From: a bacterium M00.F.Ca.ET.205.01.1.1
GTDB lineage: Bacteria; Pseudomonadota; Alphaproteobacteria; Rhizobiales; Rhizobiaceae
Length of the DNA: 64,000 nucleotides
Direction: 5' to 3'
NCBI GenBank assembly: GCA_004791255.1
Contig: SRUQ01000001.1
Span: 744,001-808,000 of the forward strand
This document shows positions 1 through 10,225 of the stretch, in pieces. Every line of letters starts with the position of its first letter. Within the stretch, counting starts at the first letter, position 1. The notes beneath the pieces were generated by a model. The model saw only the letters and a program-made list of their open reading frames with translations, was not told where the DNA came from and made no database searches. The position numbers and the translations under genes are program-made.

Positions 1-142
1 TCCTGGCGTCGATGACGGCGGCCAGCAGGCGCGCTGCCGCTTTGCGGGCGGGAAGGCCGGCTACAGAGTCGTCCGGCGTGCCTGCATTATTGCGGTGACT
101 GCCCGAATTCGCGCGCCTTGGGCGGTTGCTCTCGATGCTCAC
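1..142 (-). CDS. rsmB: RsmB 16S rRNA m5C methyltransferase, N-terminal fragment
   Basis: Partial gene running off the left edge. About 47 codons are visible, including the stretch [19 protein letters not shown], which matches the start of the NusB-like N-terminal domain of alphaproteobacterial RsmB/Sun proteins. The full enzyme methylates a cytosine of 16S rRNA. The only suitable start in this frame is the GTG at 142, whose GTGA overlaps the htpX stop codon, so the two genes are probably translationally coupled. The htpX-rsmB order is, from memory, common in Rhizobiales. No methyltransferase motif lies inside the window, so the call rests on a short N-terminus and its neighbour. Confidence 0.6.
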   Translation of the reverse strand, partial: MSIESNRPRRANSGSHRNNAGTPDDSVAGLPARKAAARLLAAVIDAR

Positions 143-1161
143 GACCACCGGCCTTTGGGGCCGGTCGGGTTGCGTCCCCATGGGTTGGGTTTCGGGCTCT
201 CCGGTTCGGTCTGCGGTTCCGGCGCGGCCGGCTTGCCCCAGGGGCCCGCCGATTGCGGCTCGTCTGCCTGTAGCGGCGCCGGCGCCGGGCGCGACGCGGT
301 GCGCGGTGCGCCGTCGCCCATCTGTCGCGCCATCTCCTGCAAGGCGGCGATGCGGTTGTCGGTGTTCGGGTGGGTGGAGAACAGACTGTCCATGCGCTCG
401 CCGGAAAGAGGATTGATGATGAAGAGATGCGCCATTGCCGGGTTGCGCTCGGCATCGGGGTTGGGAATGCGTTCGGCGCCGCGGGCGATCTTGTCAAGCG
501 CGGATGCCAGCCACAGCGGGTGTCCACAGATTTCGGCGCCGCGCCGGTCGGCCTCGTATTCGCGCGTGCGGCTGACGGCCATCTGCACGATCATGGCGGC
601 GAAGGGCGCCACGATCATCGCCGCCAGCACGCCGACAAAGCCGAACGGGCTGTTGTTGTCGCGGCTGCCGCCGAGGAAGAAGGCGAAATTGCCGAGCATC
701 GAGATGGCGCCGGCAAAGGTGGCGACGATGGTCATGGTCAGCGTGTCGCGGTGCTGCACGTGGGCGAGTTCGTGCGCCATGACAGCGGCGACCTCTTCAT
801 GGGTCAGCCGCTGCAGCAGCCCGGTGGAGGCGGCCACCGCCGCGTTCTGTGGATTGCGGCCGGTGGCGAACGCATTGGGCTGCGGGTTGTCGATCAGATA
901 GGTCCTCGGCATAGGCAGCCCGGCCTGCTTGGCCAGCGCCTGGACGATGGCGTAGTATTCAGGCGCGTTCTTCTCGTCGACCTCGACGGCGTGGTTCATC
1001 GACAGCACCATCTTGTCGGCGTTCCAGTAGCTGAACAGATTGGTGCCCGCGGCGATGACCAGGGCGATCATCATGCCGCCCGAGCCGCCGATCAGGAAGC
1101 CGACGCCCATGAACAGGGCCGTCATCGCGGCTAGCAGCATGGCGGTGCGCATGGTGTTCAT
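139..1161 (-). CDS. htpX: Protease HtpX homologue (M48 zinc metalloprotease)
   Basis: Membrane-bound M48 zinc endopeptidase thought to degrade misfolded membrane proteins. The 340-residue product has two N-terminal hydrophobic segments (about 7-25 and 28-45). The zinc site HELAH is at 130-134, and the downstream E201-x3-D205 motif supplies the third ligand. Two further hydrophobic stretches lie at about 145-165 and 173-195. After the catalytic domain there is a Pro-rich tail of about 60 residues, typical of rhizobial HtpX and absent from E. coli. An AGGAG ribosome site precedes the ATG at 1161. The 3' end overlaps the rsmB start by four bases. Confidence 0.93.
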   Translation of the reverse strand: MNTMRTAMLLAAMTALFMGVGFLIGGSGGMMIALVIAAGTNLFSYWNADKMVLSMNHAVEVDEKNAPEYYAIVQALAKQAGLPMPRTYLIDNPQPNAFATGRNPQNAAVAASTGLLQRLTHEEVAAVMAHELAHVQHRDTLTMTIVATFAGAISMLGNFAFFLGGSRDNNSPFGFVGVLAAMIVAPFAAMIVQMAVSRTREYEADRRGAEICGHPLWLASALDKIARGAERIPNPDAERNPAMAHLFIINPLSGERMDSLFSTHPNTDNRIAALQEMARQMGDGAPRTASRPAPAPLQADEPQSAGPWGKPAAPEPQTEPESPKPNPWGRNPTGPKGRWS

Positions 1162-1266
1162 CGTCAGCTCCTGTCCGGCTTGTGGTGAAAAAGGGTCGAT
1201 AGTCCTGAGTTCATGGCTATATGATGGGAAACGCCTGCTCCTGTTTCAATCCGCCCGAGATATCGC

Positions 1267-1485
1267 ATGAACGACCAGACCAGTAAAACGCCCGCCGGAA
1301 ATGGCGATGCGCCGCAGAAAGACCTGACCCCTGCCGCTCGCCGCGCGCTGGCGGAAGCCGAGGCCCGGCGCACCGACTATCGCGCGAGGGAAGCCGCGCT
1401 GCCGAAGGAGATCGGCGGCCGCGGCGGCAACGAGCCCGGCCGCTATGGCGACTGGGAGGTGAAAGGCCTGACCAGCGACTTCTAG
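1267..1485 (+). CDS. DUF1674 / SDHAF4-like small protein
   Basis: A 72-residue protein whose C-terminus has the conserved pattern GGRGGNEPGRYGDWEVKG followed by a terminal Asp-Phe, the hallmark of the DUF1674 family. Its eukaryotic member SDHAF4 helps load flavinated succinate dehydrogenase subunit A. The N-terminal half is polar, Ala- and Arg-rich and probably disordered. It is divergent from htpX with a 105-bp shared upstream region. A bacterial role in Sdh assembly is inferred from the family name only; no sdh gene is in the window. Confidence 0.85.
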   Translation: MNDQTSKTPAGNGDAPQKDLTPAARRALAEAEARRTDYRAREAALPKEIGGRGGNEPGRYGDWEVKGLTSDF

Positions 1486-1543
1486 AGGTATGTCGATATT
1501 CGGGTGAGGCCGGCCTGCAAATGGTGGCTTCCTCCGCTTCCCC

Positions 1544-1589
1544 GTTCTACTGCGTCGCAGTAGAACTGTGCTCACGTACAGAAAGTACG
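1544..1589. repeat. Double hairpin between convergent genes
   Basis: Two adjacent perfect inverted repeats lie between the convergent DUF1674 and HAD genes. The first has 10-bp arms (GTTCTACTGC / GCAGTAGAAC, 1544-1553 and 1557-1566) with a 3-base loop. The second has 5-bp arms (CGTAC / GTACG, 1575-1579 and 1585-1589). There is no T-run, so this may be a dispersed palindromic repeat, a factor-independent end signal, or both. Confidence 0.5.
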
Positions 1590-1690
1590 CTCCGCTCCGG
1601 TTCTCGGAAGCCGCCCAGTTTGGTCGCTTCGCGCCCGTCTTCGACTCCGACTCGGCCTGACCCGAATCTCGCCATACCTCGCGCTGCTTT

Positions 1691-2356
1691 CTAGGCGGCG
1701 TCGCGTTGCGGCTCGATCGCCAGCCAGCCGTGTTCGTCGACGGTGATGCCGATCGTGTTATAGGCCGATATCGCGGCATGCGTCGTCGTTAGCGCGTGCT
1801 GGTGCGTGGCGTCGATCACCATCACCGAGGCGCCCGCCGCCTCGGCCGCCGCTATGCCGGCCGGCGCATCCTCAAACACCAGGCAGTCGCGCGCATCGAC
1901 GCCGAGCCGGCTGGCGCCAAGCTGGAAGCAGTCGGGCGCCGGCTTGCCGCGTGAGACATCTTCGGCCGCGATCAGGACCTCAGGTACGGGGATGCCGGCA
2001 ACCTTCATGCGCGCAAGCGCCAACGAACGTGGCGCCGAGGTCACGATCGCCCAGCGTCCGGGCGGCAGCGCGCTCAGGAAGGACACGGCGCCGGCGATCT
2101 GAACGATCCCGTCGAGATCGGCGGCTTCGGCCTTCAACAGCAAGTCGGCCTCGTGCGCCGGATCGACGTCCGGAAGCGCCAGATTGCCGATGGTCTCGAT
2201 CGCCCGCACGCCGTGGATGGTCGGCAGGAAGGCGGCGACGTCGAGGCCATGGCGGCGTGCCCAGTCGCTCCACACCCGTTCCGCACAGGCGATGGAGTTG
2301 ATGATCGTGCCATCCATGTCGAAGAGAAAGGCGGCGAATTTCTTGCCTGCGTGCAT
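1691..2356 (-). CDS. HAD-superfamily hydrolase (beta-phosphoglucomutase/phosphatase-like)
   Basis: A 221-residue haloacid-dehalogenase-type hydrolase. Motif I is FDMDGTII with nucleophile D13 and acid D15; motif II is the TSAPR region near 108-112; the motif III Lys lies in SRGKPAPD and motif IV in VFEDAPAG. The helical cap between motifs I and II places it in the subfamily of small sugar-phosphate phosphatases and beta-phosphoglucomutases; the substrate cannot be read from sequence. The frame stays open far upstream, but that extension is antisense to the next gene. The ATG at 2356 places the DxD motif where HAD proteins normally have it. Confidence 0.85.
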   Translation of the reverse strand: MHAGKKFAAFLFDMDGTIINSIACAERVWSDWARRHGLDVAAFLPTIHGVRAIETIGNLALPDVDPAHEADLLLKAEAADLDGIVQIAGAVSFLSALPPGRWAIVTSAPRSLALARMKVAGIPVPEVLIAAEDVSRGKPAPDCFQLGASRLGVDARDCLVFEDAPAGIAAAEAAGASVMVIDATHQHALTTTHAAISAYNTIGITVDEHGWLAIEPQRDAA

Positions 2357-2542
2357 GATTTTCCTTGGATTGCGGGGGGTGTGCCTTGGTTGCGGAGAAG
2401 TATCTTGGGGAGGGCACAACCGTAGCGCCCAGGCTCGCGCATGGGAAGGCGCGAGAACGTCTTTTCGGACGGTCCAGGGAACCGCGAGCCCCCGGCTGCG
2501 TTTCAGCCTCGCTGTTTTCATGATCATTTCAGGGGGCGTGCG

Positions 2543-3412
2543 ATGCTGATCCGGCTCGGCTACGAAATCGCCATTGAATGCGCCGAGGCGACGCCAGTGA
2601 TTTCGCTGCTCGAGATTCACACGGACAGGCAAGCAGATATCAAACGCCAGACGCGGGTGCTGACGTCGCCTGCCGTGCCGACCAGGGTCTATCACGACAT
2701 GCATGGCAATGCCTGCCGCCGCTTCACGGCGCCCGCCGGCACCTTTCGCATCCTTTACGACGCGGTCGTCGAGGACAGCGGCGAGACCGACGAGGTCAAC
2801 ACGCTGGCGCGCGAGGTGCCGGTGGCGGAATTGCCGGACGAGGTGCTCGTCTATCTCCTTGGCAGCCGCTATTGCGAGACCGATCATTTGAGCAATCTCG
2901 CCTGGCAGTTGTTCGGCCATCTGCCGCCAGGCTGGGCGCGGGCTCAGGCGATTGTCGACTATGTCCACAACCGGCTGTCCTTCGGCTATGGCTATGCGCG
3001 GCCCACCCGCACGGCGGCGCAGGCGCATGAGGAGCAGGTCGGCGTCTGCCGCGACTTCGCCCATCTTGCGATCACGCTCTGCCGCTGCATGAACATTCCG
3101 GCGCGCTACGTGAACGGCTATCTCGGCGACATCGGCGTGCCGACCGATCCGGCGCCGATGGATTTCTCGGCCTGGTTGGAAGTGTTTCTCGGCGGCAAAT
3201 GGTACCCGTTCGATGCCCGCCACAACACGCCCAGAATCGGCCGCGTCGTCATCGCGCGCGGCCGCGACGCCACCGACGTGCCACTGCTGCACAGTTTTGG
3301 GCCGCACCGGCTCACCCTGTTCAAGGTATGGACCTACGAACAGGAACGCAGGCTGTTCAATCCGCCCTATCACGGGATCGACCGGACGGTCAGCGCGCAG
3401 ATGCTGGCCTAG
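2543..3412 (+). CDS. Transglutaminase-like family protein
   Basis: A 289-residue bacterial transglutaminase-like protein of the papain-fold type. An N-terminal beta-rich region (about 1-110) is followed by the core motif GVCRDFAH with catalytic Cys169, and the Asp of the triad is seen in WYPFDARHN (D224). The position that normally holds the catalytic His, in a D-F-H-A-W context, reads D-F-S-A-W here (S209), so the triad looks incomplete. The start at 2543 is chosen because AGGGGG sits seven bases upstream and the N-terminus then begins at the conserved beta-strand. Substrate unknown; peptidase or amidase activity is possible. Confidence 0.85.
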   Translation: MLIRLGYEIAIECAEATPVISLLEIHTDRQADIKRQTRVLTSPAVPTRVYHDMHGNACRRFTAPAGTFRILYDAVVEDSGETDEVNTLAREVPVAELPDEVLVYLLGSRYCETDHLSNLAWQLFGHLPPGWARAQAIVDYVHNRLSFGYGYARPTRTAAQAHEEQVGVCRDFAHLAITLCRCMNIPARYVNGYLGDIGVPTDPAPMDFSAWLEVFLGGKWYPFDARHNTPRIGRVVIARGRDATDVPLLHSFGPHRLTLFKVWTYEQERRLFNPPYHGIDRTVSAQMLA

Positions 3413-3591
3413 GCCTGTCGAGTATCCAGGTGATGCCGGCCTGACCTATCTCGGCAGGCCCTAAATCCATTCGCGCACAATCGTGCCCTGCAACCCGGAG
3501 ACAGCTGGTCCGCTTCGGCACAGGCACCCTGTGCCGCAACAGGACGCCGCCGAACACCCGGCGGAGTCTCCGGTTGGCATGGTAAGCGCCT

Positions 3592-3638
3592 GGTAAACGC
3601 GGTCGCAAATTTGTTCTTCCGTTTACCGGTCGTTTACC
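3592..3638. promoter_or_regulatory. Repeated GTTTACC motifs upstream of the TadG-like gene
   Basis: The 365-bp gap 3413-3777 has no convincing gene. It holds an inverted copy GGTAAAC at 3592-3598 and two direct copies GTTTACC at 3621-3627 and 3632-3638. The direct copies are spaced like a TTTA-N7-TTTA variant of the alphaproteobacterial CtrA box (TTAA-N7-TTAA). They look like regulator-binding sites for the downstream gene; the CtrA idea is inference. Confidence 0.3.
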
Positions 3639-3777
3639 TTGCATTCGGTGAAAACCCAACAAAAACAATGCTTTGGTGTCGCCCTCCCGGTCTTTGGGCG
3701 GATCGCCACGTCGTCCGGCTGGAATCCTGCATCGTGCTTTCTGCGGCGACGAGGCCGAGGCAAGCGGAGGCTGTTGG

Positions 3778-5139
3778 ATGCGAAATTACGGGGGTCTTGT
3801 TCACGCGGTCGGCGGGTTCGCCAGACATCGCGGTGGAAATTTCACGGTCCTGTTCGGCTTTGCTGCCTCGGTCTTGGCGCTAGCGGCTGGCTTCTCGGTC
3901 AATATCTCGCAGCTCTACAATGCCAGATCGAGCCTGCAGGGCGTGGTCGACGCCGCGGTGACGTCGACGGCACGCGACCTGACGACGGGCGTCATCAAGG
4001 AGGCCGATGCAAGCAAGTCGGTGCAGGCCTTTCTCGACGCCAACAGCTCAGCCGGCATTCTGCAGCCCGGCCAGGTGGTGCTCGACAGGCTGACCGTCGA
4101 CAGGACCGCCAACACGGTGCGGGCCGACGCCCATGTCGATGTCGCGCTGTTCTTTCCGGTCTTCGGCATGGAGACTTCGAAGCGCGTCACCGCCTCGACG
4201 ACATCGCTCTACTCGGACAAGACCATCGAAGTGGCGATGATGCTCGACGTGACCGGATCGATGGCTGGTCAGAAAATCAAGGATTTGAAGGCCGCGGCGG
4301 CCAATGCGGTGGACAGTTTCCTCGGCGGTCAGGATCCGAGCAAGCCGCGGGTGCGCGTTTCGATCGTGCCCTATGCAAATTCGGTCAATGCGGGCCAGCT
4401 CGCGGCCAGCAGCGTCTATGTCGAAGCCAATACCGGCGAGCGCAACCAGGCGCCCGGCAATACGAGCCCGCAGCTTGTTGCGGTTTCGCCGCGCCCCGAC
4501 AATTGCGCAACCGAGCGGAAGGGTACGGATCAGTATTCGGACGTCGGTCCTGCCTCCAGCATGGTCAATCGGGACTATCTCCTGTCGGGCTTTGCCGCAA
4601 ATACCGGGACCGCGGCTTGCCCGGCCGCCACGCTGGTGCCGCTGACGGCCGACGCCGCTTCGCTGAAGAACGTTATCAAGGATCTCGTCGCCTCGGGCGG
4701 CACCGCCGGCCATATCGGCGTTCAGTGGACCTGGTACATGCTCTCCGAAAGCTGGGGCAGCGTGATGAATGCTTCGCAGCGGCCGGCCAAGACGGACCCG
4801 AAGAAAGTCGGCAAATACGCGATCCTGATGACGGACGGCGAGTTCAACCTGTCGTATTTCGACGCCACCACCGTCAATCAGGTTTATAACGATGCCGGCA
4901 AGGAGCCGACACGCACGGCCGCGACGAAACTCTGCGCGGCCATGCGCGGCAAGGGCATAGAAATCTTCACGATCGGCTTCAAACTCGATGAGGCGAATGC
5001 CGTCACGACGCTGCAGAGTTGCGCCAGCGCCGATACCGGTTCGGTCAAGCACTTCTACCAGGCTGCCGACGGCACCGAACTGGATGCGGCCTTCCAGACC
5101 ATCGCCCGTAACATCGAAACCCTGGCGCTGACCAAGTAG
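3778..5139 (+). CDS. TadG-like pilus-associated protein with von Willebrand A domain
   Basis: A 453-residue protein of the TadE/TadG type. The N-terminal region (about residues 18-45) reads GGNFTVLFGFAASVLALAAG, the hydrophobic segment that anchors these proteins in the inner membrane, followed by the usual QLYNARSSLQ helix. A von Willebrand factor A domain starts near 150, with the metal-site sequence DVTGS at 157-161 (a DxTxS variant of MIDAS) and a later MTDGEFN motif. TadG proteins belong to the Flp/Tad pilus system, but no other tad genes are nearby, so this is an orphan copy. The ATG at 3778 has GCGGAGG just upstream. Confidence 0.82.
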   Translation: MRNYGGLVHAVGGFARHRGGNFTVLFGFAASVLALAAGFSVNISQLYNARSSLQGVVDAAVTSTARDLTTGVIKEADASKSVQAFLDANSSAGILQPGQVVLDRLTVDRTANTVRADAHVDVALFFPVFGMETSKRVTASTTSLYSDKTIEVAMMLDVTGSMAGQKIKDLKAAAANAVDSFLGGQDPSKPRVRVSIVPYANSVNAGQLAASSVYVEANTGERNQAPGNTSPQLVAVSPRPDNCATERKGTDQYSDVGPASSMVNRDYLLSGFAANTGTAACPAATLVPLTADAASLKNVIKDLVASGGTAGHIGVQWTWYMLSESWGSVMNASQRPAKTDPKKVGKYAILMTDGEFNLSYFDATTVNQVYNDAGKEPTRTAATKLCAAMRGKGIEIFTIGFKLDEANAVTTLQSCASADTGSVKHFYQAADGTELDAAFQTIARNIETLALTK

Positions 5140-5158
5140 AGCCCGGTCCAAAAAGGAA

Positions 5159-5191
5159 AAGGCCGCCGCTTCTTACGAAGCCGGCGGCCTT
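5159..5191 (+). terminator. Hairpin terminator after TadG-like gene
   Basis: An imperfect palindrome with a 14-bp stem and one bulged base. The arms begin AAGGCCGCCG and end CGGCGGCCTT around a TTAC loop, 20 bases after the stop codon. It is followed by a weakly T-rich stretch. It may also end the small minus-strand ORF arriving from the right. Confidence 0.55.
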
Positions 5192-5262
5192 CCGTGTTTC
5201 CGTCCATGGCGCGGCTCAAATGGCGGCAACCCCTTCGGGTCACCCGCCGCGCATCTCGCGCC

Positions 5263-5334
5263 TTAACGGGAAGACTGCTTCCCGAAAGTGCAATCCGCTG
5301 AGGCCACGTTCTGGAAAACGAAATCACTCGACAT
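5263..5334 (-). CDS. Predicted 23-residue microprotein with an extreme Shine-Dalgarno
   Basis: A 24-codon ORF, MSSDFVFQNVASADCTFGKQ plus SSR. It is preceded by GAAAGGAGGTGATCC directly before the ATG, a 15-base perfect complement of the 3' end of alphaproteobacterial 16S rRNA. Such full complementarity is rare for ordinary genes. A hairpin (GGCGG/CCGCC outer stem, ACCC/GGGT inner) follows at 5222-5247. I do not recognise the peptide. It could be a real microprotein, a leader peptide, or an RNA that titrates ribosomes. On the plus strand the same bases mimic a 16S 3' end, but no further rRNA similarity is present. Confidence 0.5.
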   Translation of the reverse strand: MSSDFVFQNVASADCTFGKQSSR

Positions 5335-5679
5335 CGGATCACCTCCTTTCAGTTCGTTGAACACGACCCCAAGGTGGGATGTTTCGGCCGCTTTGGCAAG
5401 TGCCGCGATTCACCTGCGCTCTTGGACGCGTGTTCAAGCCCTCCGGGTGTGTCTCGATGGAAACACTCATCCGGCGGCGTCCGGTATCACGAAGCGCCTC
5501 ATGGCGCGGTTCGATGAGACGATCTCCGAGGGACCCAGTGCGCGGCTCAGGCTGCTTTACCTGACCGCCTGTTCGGTCGCCTTCGAACGCGCCTCGGCGC
5601 AGATATTCCAGACCGTCGTCACCAAGCGGTGCGCGGCCCGAGCGGCCAGCTGCCGACGCGGGCGGATCTGTACCGGTAG
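5335..5679. other. Intergenic region without a supported gene
   Basis: 345 bases upstream of the small ORF and downstream of the MOSC gene. A plus-strand reading frame crosses it (stop near 5683), but it has no ribosome site, no recognisable domain, and runs antisense through the strong Shine-Dalgarno at 5335. The segment probably holds the promoter or leader of the small minus-strand ORF. Confidence 0.4.
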
Positions 5680-6428
5680 TTAAAGCAAGCGCATCGGCGC
5701 GCCGATCTCGACGCGCGCCGGCTGGTCGACGGTGCAGTAGACGCCGAGATTATGGGCGTTGTGGCGGACCAGGTTGCGCAGGATGCCGGGATCGTTGTCG
5801 AAGCCGTCCTGGGCGATGATGGTGAAGCCGCAGCGCCGGCACGGTTCGGAGATGGTCAGCTTGAGGTCGCCGATGGCGAGCTTGCGGCCGATCCATTCGG
5901 TTTCGGGAAACGAGCCTTCCACCGCCGCCATGTCGACGACAATGTTGGGGCGGAAGCGGCGCGGGTCGGCGGCCCCGTCGGGATGCAGCGCCCTCAGCCG
6001 CGCCAGCGAGGCCGTGGTCAGAAGGTGGATCGGCGCCTTGTTGTAGCGCGCCTGCGTCAGCGGGCCGCTGTAGGCCGGCGGCGCGTTCTCCTGGCCGAGG
6101 GGCCGGACCGAGGCGGCAAAGCCTAGATAGGCCGACACGGCGCGGTCGCATTCGGCGCCGGGCGCGGCTAGCCAGTCGCCGCCGGGGATGGCGATCTCCA
6201 GCTCGCGATCATTGGTCAGCCGGGTGCGGATGCGCGGCACCTTGTGCCATTTGGCGTCGCGGTCGGGTCGGGCAATCTCGTTGTCGGAGGCATCGACAAG
6301 GCCGAACATGCGATCGCCCGCGATGCCTGCCTGTCCGACCGCGATTGCGTCACGGCGCTCGCCGGCGAGCGAACTCGCCGGATAGCGCCACAACTCGGCG
6401 ACGGAGCCCAATGCGGCCTCGCCCGCCA

Positions 6429-6429
<1 letters not shown>
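5680..6429 (-). CDS. MOSC-domain protein
   Basis: A 249-residue protein with an N-terminal MOSC_N-like beta-barrel (about 1-90) and a C-terminal MOSC domain. The conserved EPCRRCGFT carries the Cys that in this superfamily handles sulfur or binds molybdenum cofactor. Relatives include the eukaryotic mARC N-hydroxylamine reductases and bacterial YcbX. Its ATG overlaps the acs stop by one base (TGATG), so it is translated from the same minus-strand message. The link to acetate metabolism is positional only. Its substrate is unknown. Confidence 0.85.
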
Positions 6430-8384
<1,955 letters not shown>

Positions 8385-8699
8385 TGCTTGCCTTTCCTCC
8401 CGAACCAATCCACCGGCTTGAAGCACCAGCGGGATCACGGCGATGCGGCCGCGAATTCGGCGGCATTATTACCAGTTCCGCGGTGACGGCAATATTAGAC
8501 GTTGGATTCGCGCGGCGGGATGCCGCAGCTGCCTCGCGGTGTGCTGTCAGCACTCCCTGGCCACCGCTGCTAAATGCATGTTTTGGCGAGGGAAAAGCGG
8601 TTTTCAATCAACAAAAATCAATAGACAGTTAAGTAACGGCGCGCACAATCCAACGTTGGGAGGAAAGGAGATTCAACCAGGACCACCCAGGGGGACTGC
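8385..8699. promoter_or_regulatory. Divergent acs / usg upstream region
   Basis: 315 bases without a gene between the two divergent starts. It holds the acs ribosome site (GGAGG near 8396-8400), an A+T-richer stretch at about 8565-8635 likely to carry promoter elements, and two purine-rich tracts (GGGAGGAAAGGAG around 8656-8668 and GGGGG before the usg ATG). I cannot assign -35/-10 boxes with confidence. Confidence 0.4.
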
Positions 8700-8972
8700 A
8701 TGCGCGATCATTTTGAAATGGACCTGATGCTAAGAGGCTATGGCTTGACCACGGCCAAAATCCTTTATCATTTTCCAGACCATCCGCACCTCCTGCAGAG
8801 CTTCATCTGGCAGGATTACGACATCGCCCCGAAATTTCCGGTGCTGATCCGCTTCATCGAATTCTGGAAGACCAAGCTCGACGGGCCGCTGCATTCGGTC
8901 AGCTACACGCACCAGAAGCTGATCGCGCCGAACGAGTGGCGCAAGGTCGATGGCGAGTTCGTGCTGCACTGA
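8700..8972 (+). CDS. usg: Usg-like family protein
   Basis: A 90-residue protein with the Usg family signature: LRGYGLTTAKILYHFPDHPH near the start and DGPLHSV plus a terminal DGEFVLH. The family is a small, conserved alphaproteobacterial group of unknown biochemical role; the historical name came from its position near amino-acid biosynthesis genes elsewhere. A GGGGG tract lies about five bases before the ATG. No transmembrane or catalytic signature is visible. Confidence 0.88.
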   Translation: MRDHFEMDLMLRGYGLTTAKILYHFPDHPHLLQSFIWQDYDIAPKFPVLIRFIEFWKTKLDGPLHSVSYTHQKLIAPNEWRKVDGEFVLH

Positions 8973-9020
8973 GGGGCGTAAGGATTTTCTTGACGTCGAA
9001 TGTTTGGCGGAAACGCCCAT

Positions 9021-9086
9021 CACTTCGTCATCCTCGGGTCTGCGCAGCGTCGCTTCGCGGCTGCTTCGCCCGTGGATGACGAAGTT
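9021..9086. repeat. REP-like palindrome
   Basis: A long inverted repeat between usg and the aldo/keto reductase. The outer arms are 12 bp and perfect (ACTTCGTCATCC at 9022-9033, GGATGACGAAGT at 9074-9085), extended by CGGG/CCCG after one mismatch, enclosing a GC-rich loop with its own short inverted repeats. The form matches dispersed palindromic repeats of Rhizobiales. No second copy was seen here. Confidence 0.6.
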
Positions 9087-9147
9087 GGGAGGCTGCGGCT
9101 AGTCCCCGAATGTTACGACCGCCCTGATATGGACGGTCGTGGAATAC

Positions 9148-10182
9148 TCACACCGCCGGCGGGTTCAGCCGCGCAAAGCCTTCCTGGCGGCGGTATGGAA
9201 AATACGGGTAGGGCGCGGTGACCTCGCTTGCCGCGTCGAGTTTTTTCACCTGTTCCGGCGTCAGCGACCAGCCGACGGCGCCGAGGTTCTGGCGCAACTG
9301 GTCCTCGTTGCGGGCGCCGATGATAACGGACGACACGGTCGGGCGCTGCAAGAGCCAGTTGATGGCGATCTGCGGTACGGTTTTGCCGGTTTCTTCGGCC
9401 ACCGCGTCAAGCGCTTCCATGACCCGGTAGAGATGCTCGTCCTCGACCGGCGGGCCGAAGCTTGCCGTGTCGTGCAGGCGGCTCTTTTCCGGCAGAGGCT
9501 GGCCGCGGCGGATCTTGCCGGTCAGCCGGCCCCAGCCGAGCGGGCTCCACACCAGCGCGCCGACGCCCTGGTCGAGGCCAAGCGGCATCAATTCCCACTC
9601 ATAGTCGCGGCCGACCAACGAATAGTAGACCTGATGCGCCGCGTAGCGCGGATAGCCATGCTTGTCGGCCAAGCCGAGTGACTTCATCACCTGCCAGCCG
9701 GAAAAATTGGAGACGCCGACATAGCGCAATTTGCCGGCGCGCACGAGTTCGTCCAGCGTCGACAGCACCTCCTCGATCGGTGTGCCGGCGTCGAAGGCGT
9801 GCAGTTGCAAGAGGTCGATATAGTCGGTGCCGAGGCGCTTCAGCGCGGCATCGACGGATCTGATCAGCCGCGGCCGCGACGAGCCGTAGTCGGCCGGTCC
9901 GTCGCCCATCGGCAAAGACGTCTTGGTCGAGATCAGCACGGCATCGCGGCGGCCTTTCATGGCTTCGCCAAGCACCTCTTCCGAGGCGCCGTTCGAATAG
10001 ACATCGGCGGTGTCGAACAGATTGACGCCGGCCTCCAGGCAGATGTCGACCAGCCGCCGCGCTTCGCGGGCGTCGCTATTGCCCCAGGCGCCGAAGAGCG
10101 GGCCGGAGCCACCGAAGGTTCCCGCGCCGAATGAGAGTGCGGGCACTTTCAGGCCCGATGCGCCGAGACGTCGATAGTCCAT
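9148..10182 (-). CDS. Aldo/keto reductase
   Basis: A 344-residue NAD(P)H-dependent oxidoreductase with the AKR TIM barrel. The catalytic tetrad is visible as D57 (LFDTAD), Y62 (VYSNG), K87 (ISTK) and H128 (LLQLH). The C-terminal nucleotide-binding motif SSVIIGARNEDQL is also clear. It resembles the YghZ/PdxI-like or Tas-like members rather than sugar-specific ones; the substrate is unknown. AAGGAG precedes the ATG at 10182. It lies just downstream of the MFS exporter on the same strand with a 43-base gap, so the two may be co-transcribed under the LysR regulator. Confidence 0.92.
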   Translation of the reverse strand: MDYRRLGASGLKVPALSFGAGTFGGSGPLFGAWGNSDAREARRLVDICLEAGVNLFDTADVYSNGASEEVLGEAMKGRRDAVLISTKTSLPMGDGPADYGSSRPRLIRSVDAALKRLGTDYIDLLQLHAFDAGTPIEEVLSTLDELVRAGKLRYVGVSNFSGWQVMKSLGLADKHGYPRYAAHQVYYSLVGRDYEWELMPLGLDQGVGALVWSPLGWGRLTGKIRRGQPLPEKSRLHDTASFGPPVEDEHLYRVMEALDAVAEETGKTVPQIAINWLLQRPTVSSVIIGARNEDQLRQNLGAVGWSLTPEQVKKLDAASEVTAPYPYFPYRRQEGFARLNPPAV

Positions 10183-10225
10183 TTTTTGGCTCCTTGATGG
10201 TGTTGGACGGATTTGCCGGCGAGCG

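Noticed and set aside
2357..3373. A 339-codon upstream extension of the HAD hydrolase frame
   Set aside because: It runs antisense through the transglutaminase-like gene and would add a low-complexity Arg-rich region to a protein that is complete from 2356.
5335..5349. GGATCACCTCCTTTC on the plus strand as the 3' end of a 16S rRNA gene
   Set aside because: No other 16S similarity precedes it; the minus strand explains it as a Shine-Dalgarno directly before an ATG.
5288..5683. A 131-codon plus-strand frame
   Set aside because: No ribosome site, no known domain, and it covers the small ORF and its leader on the other strand.
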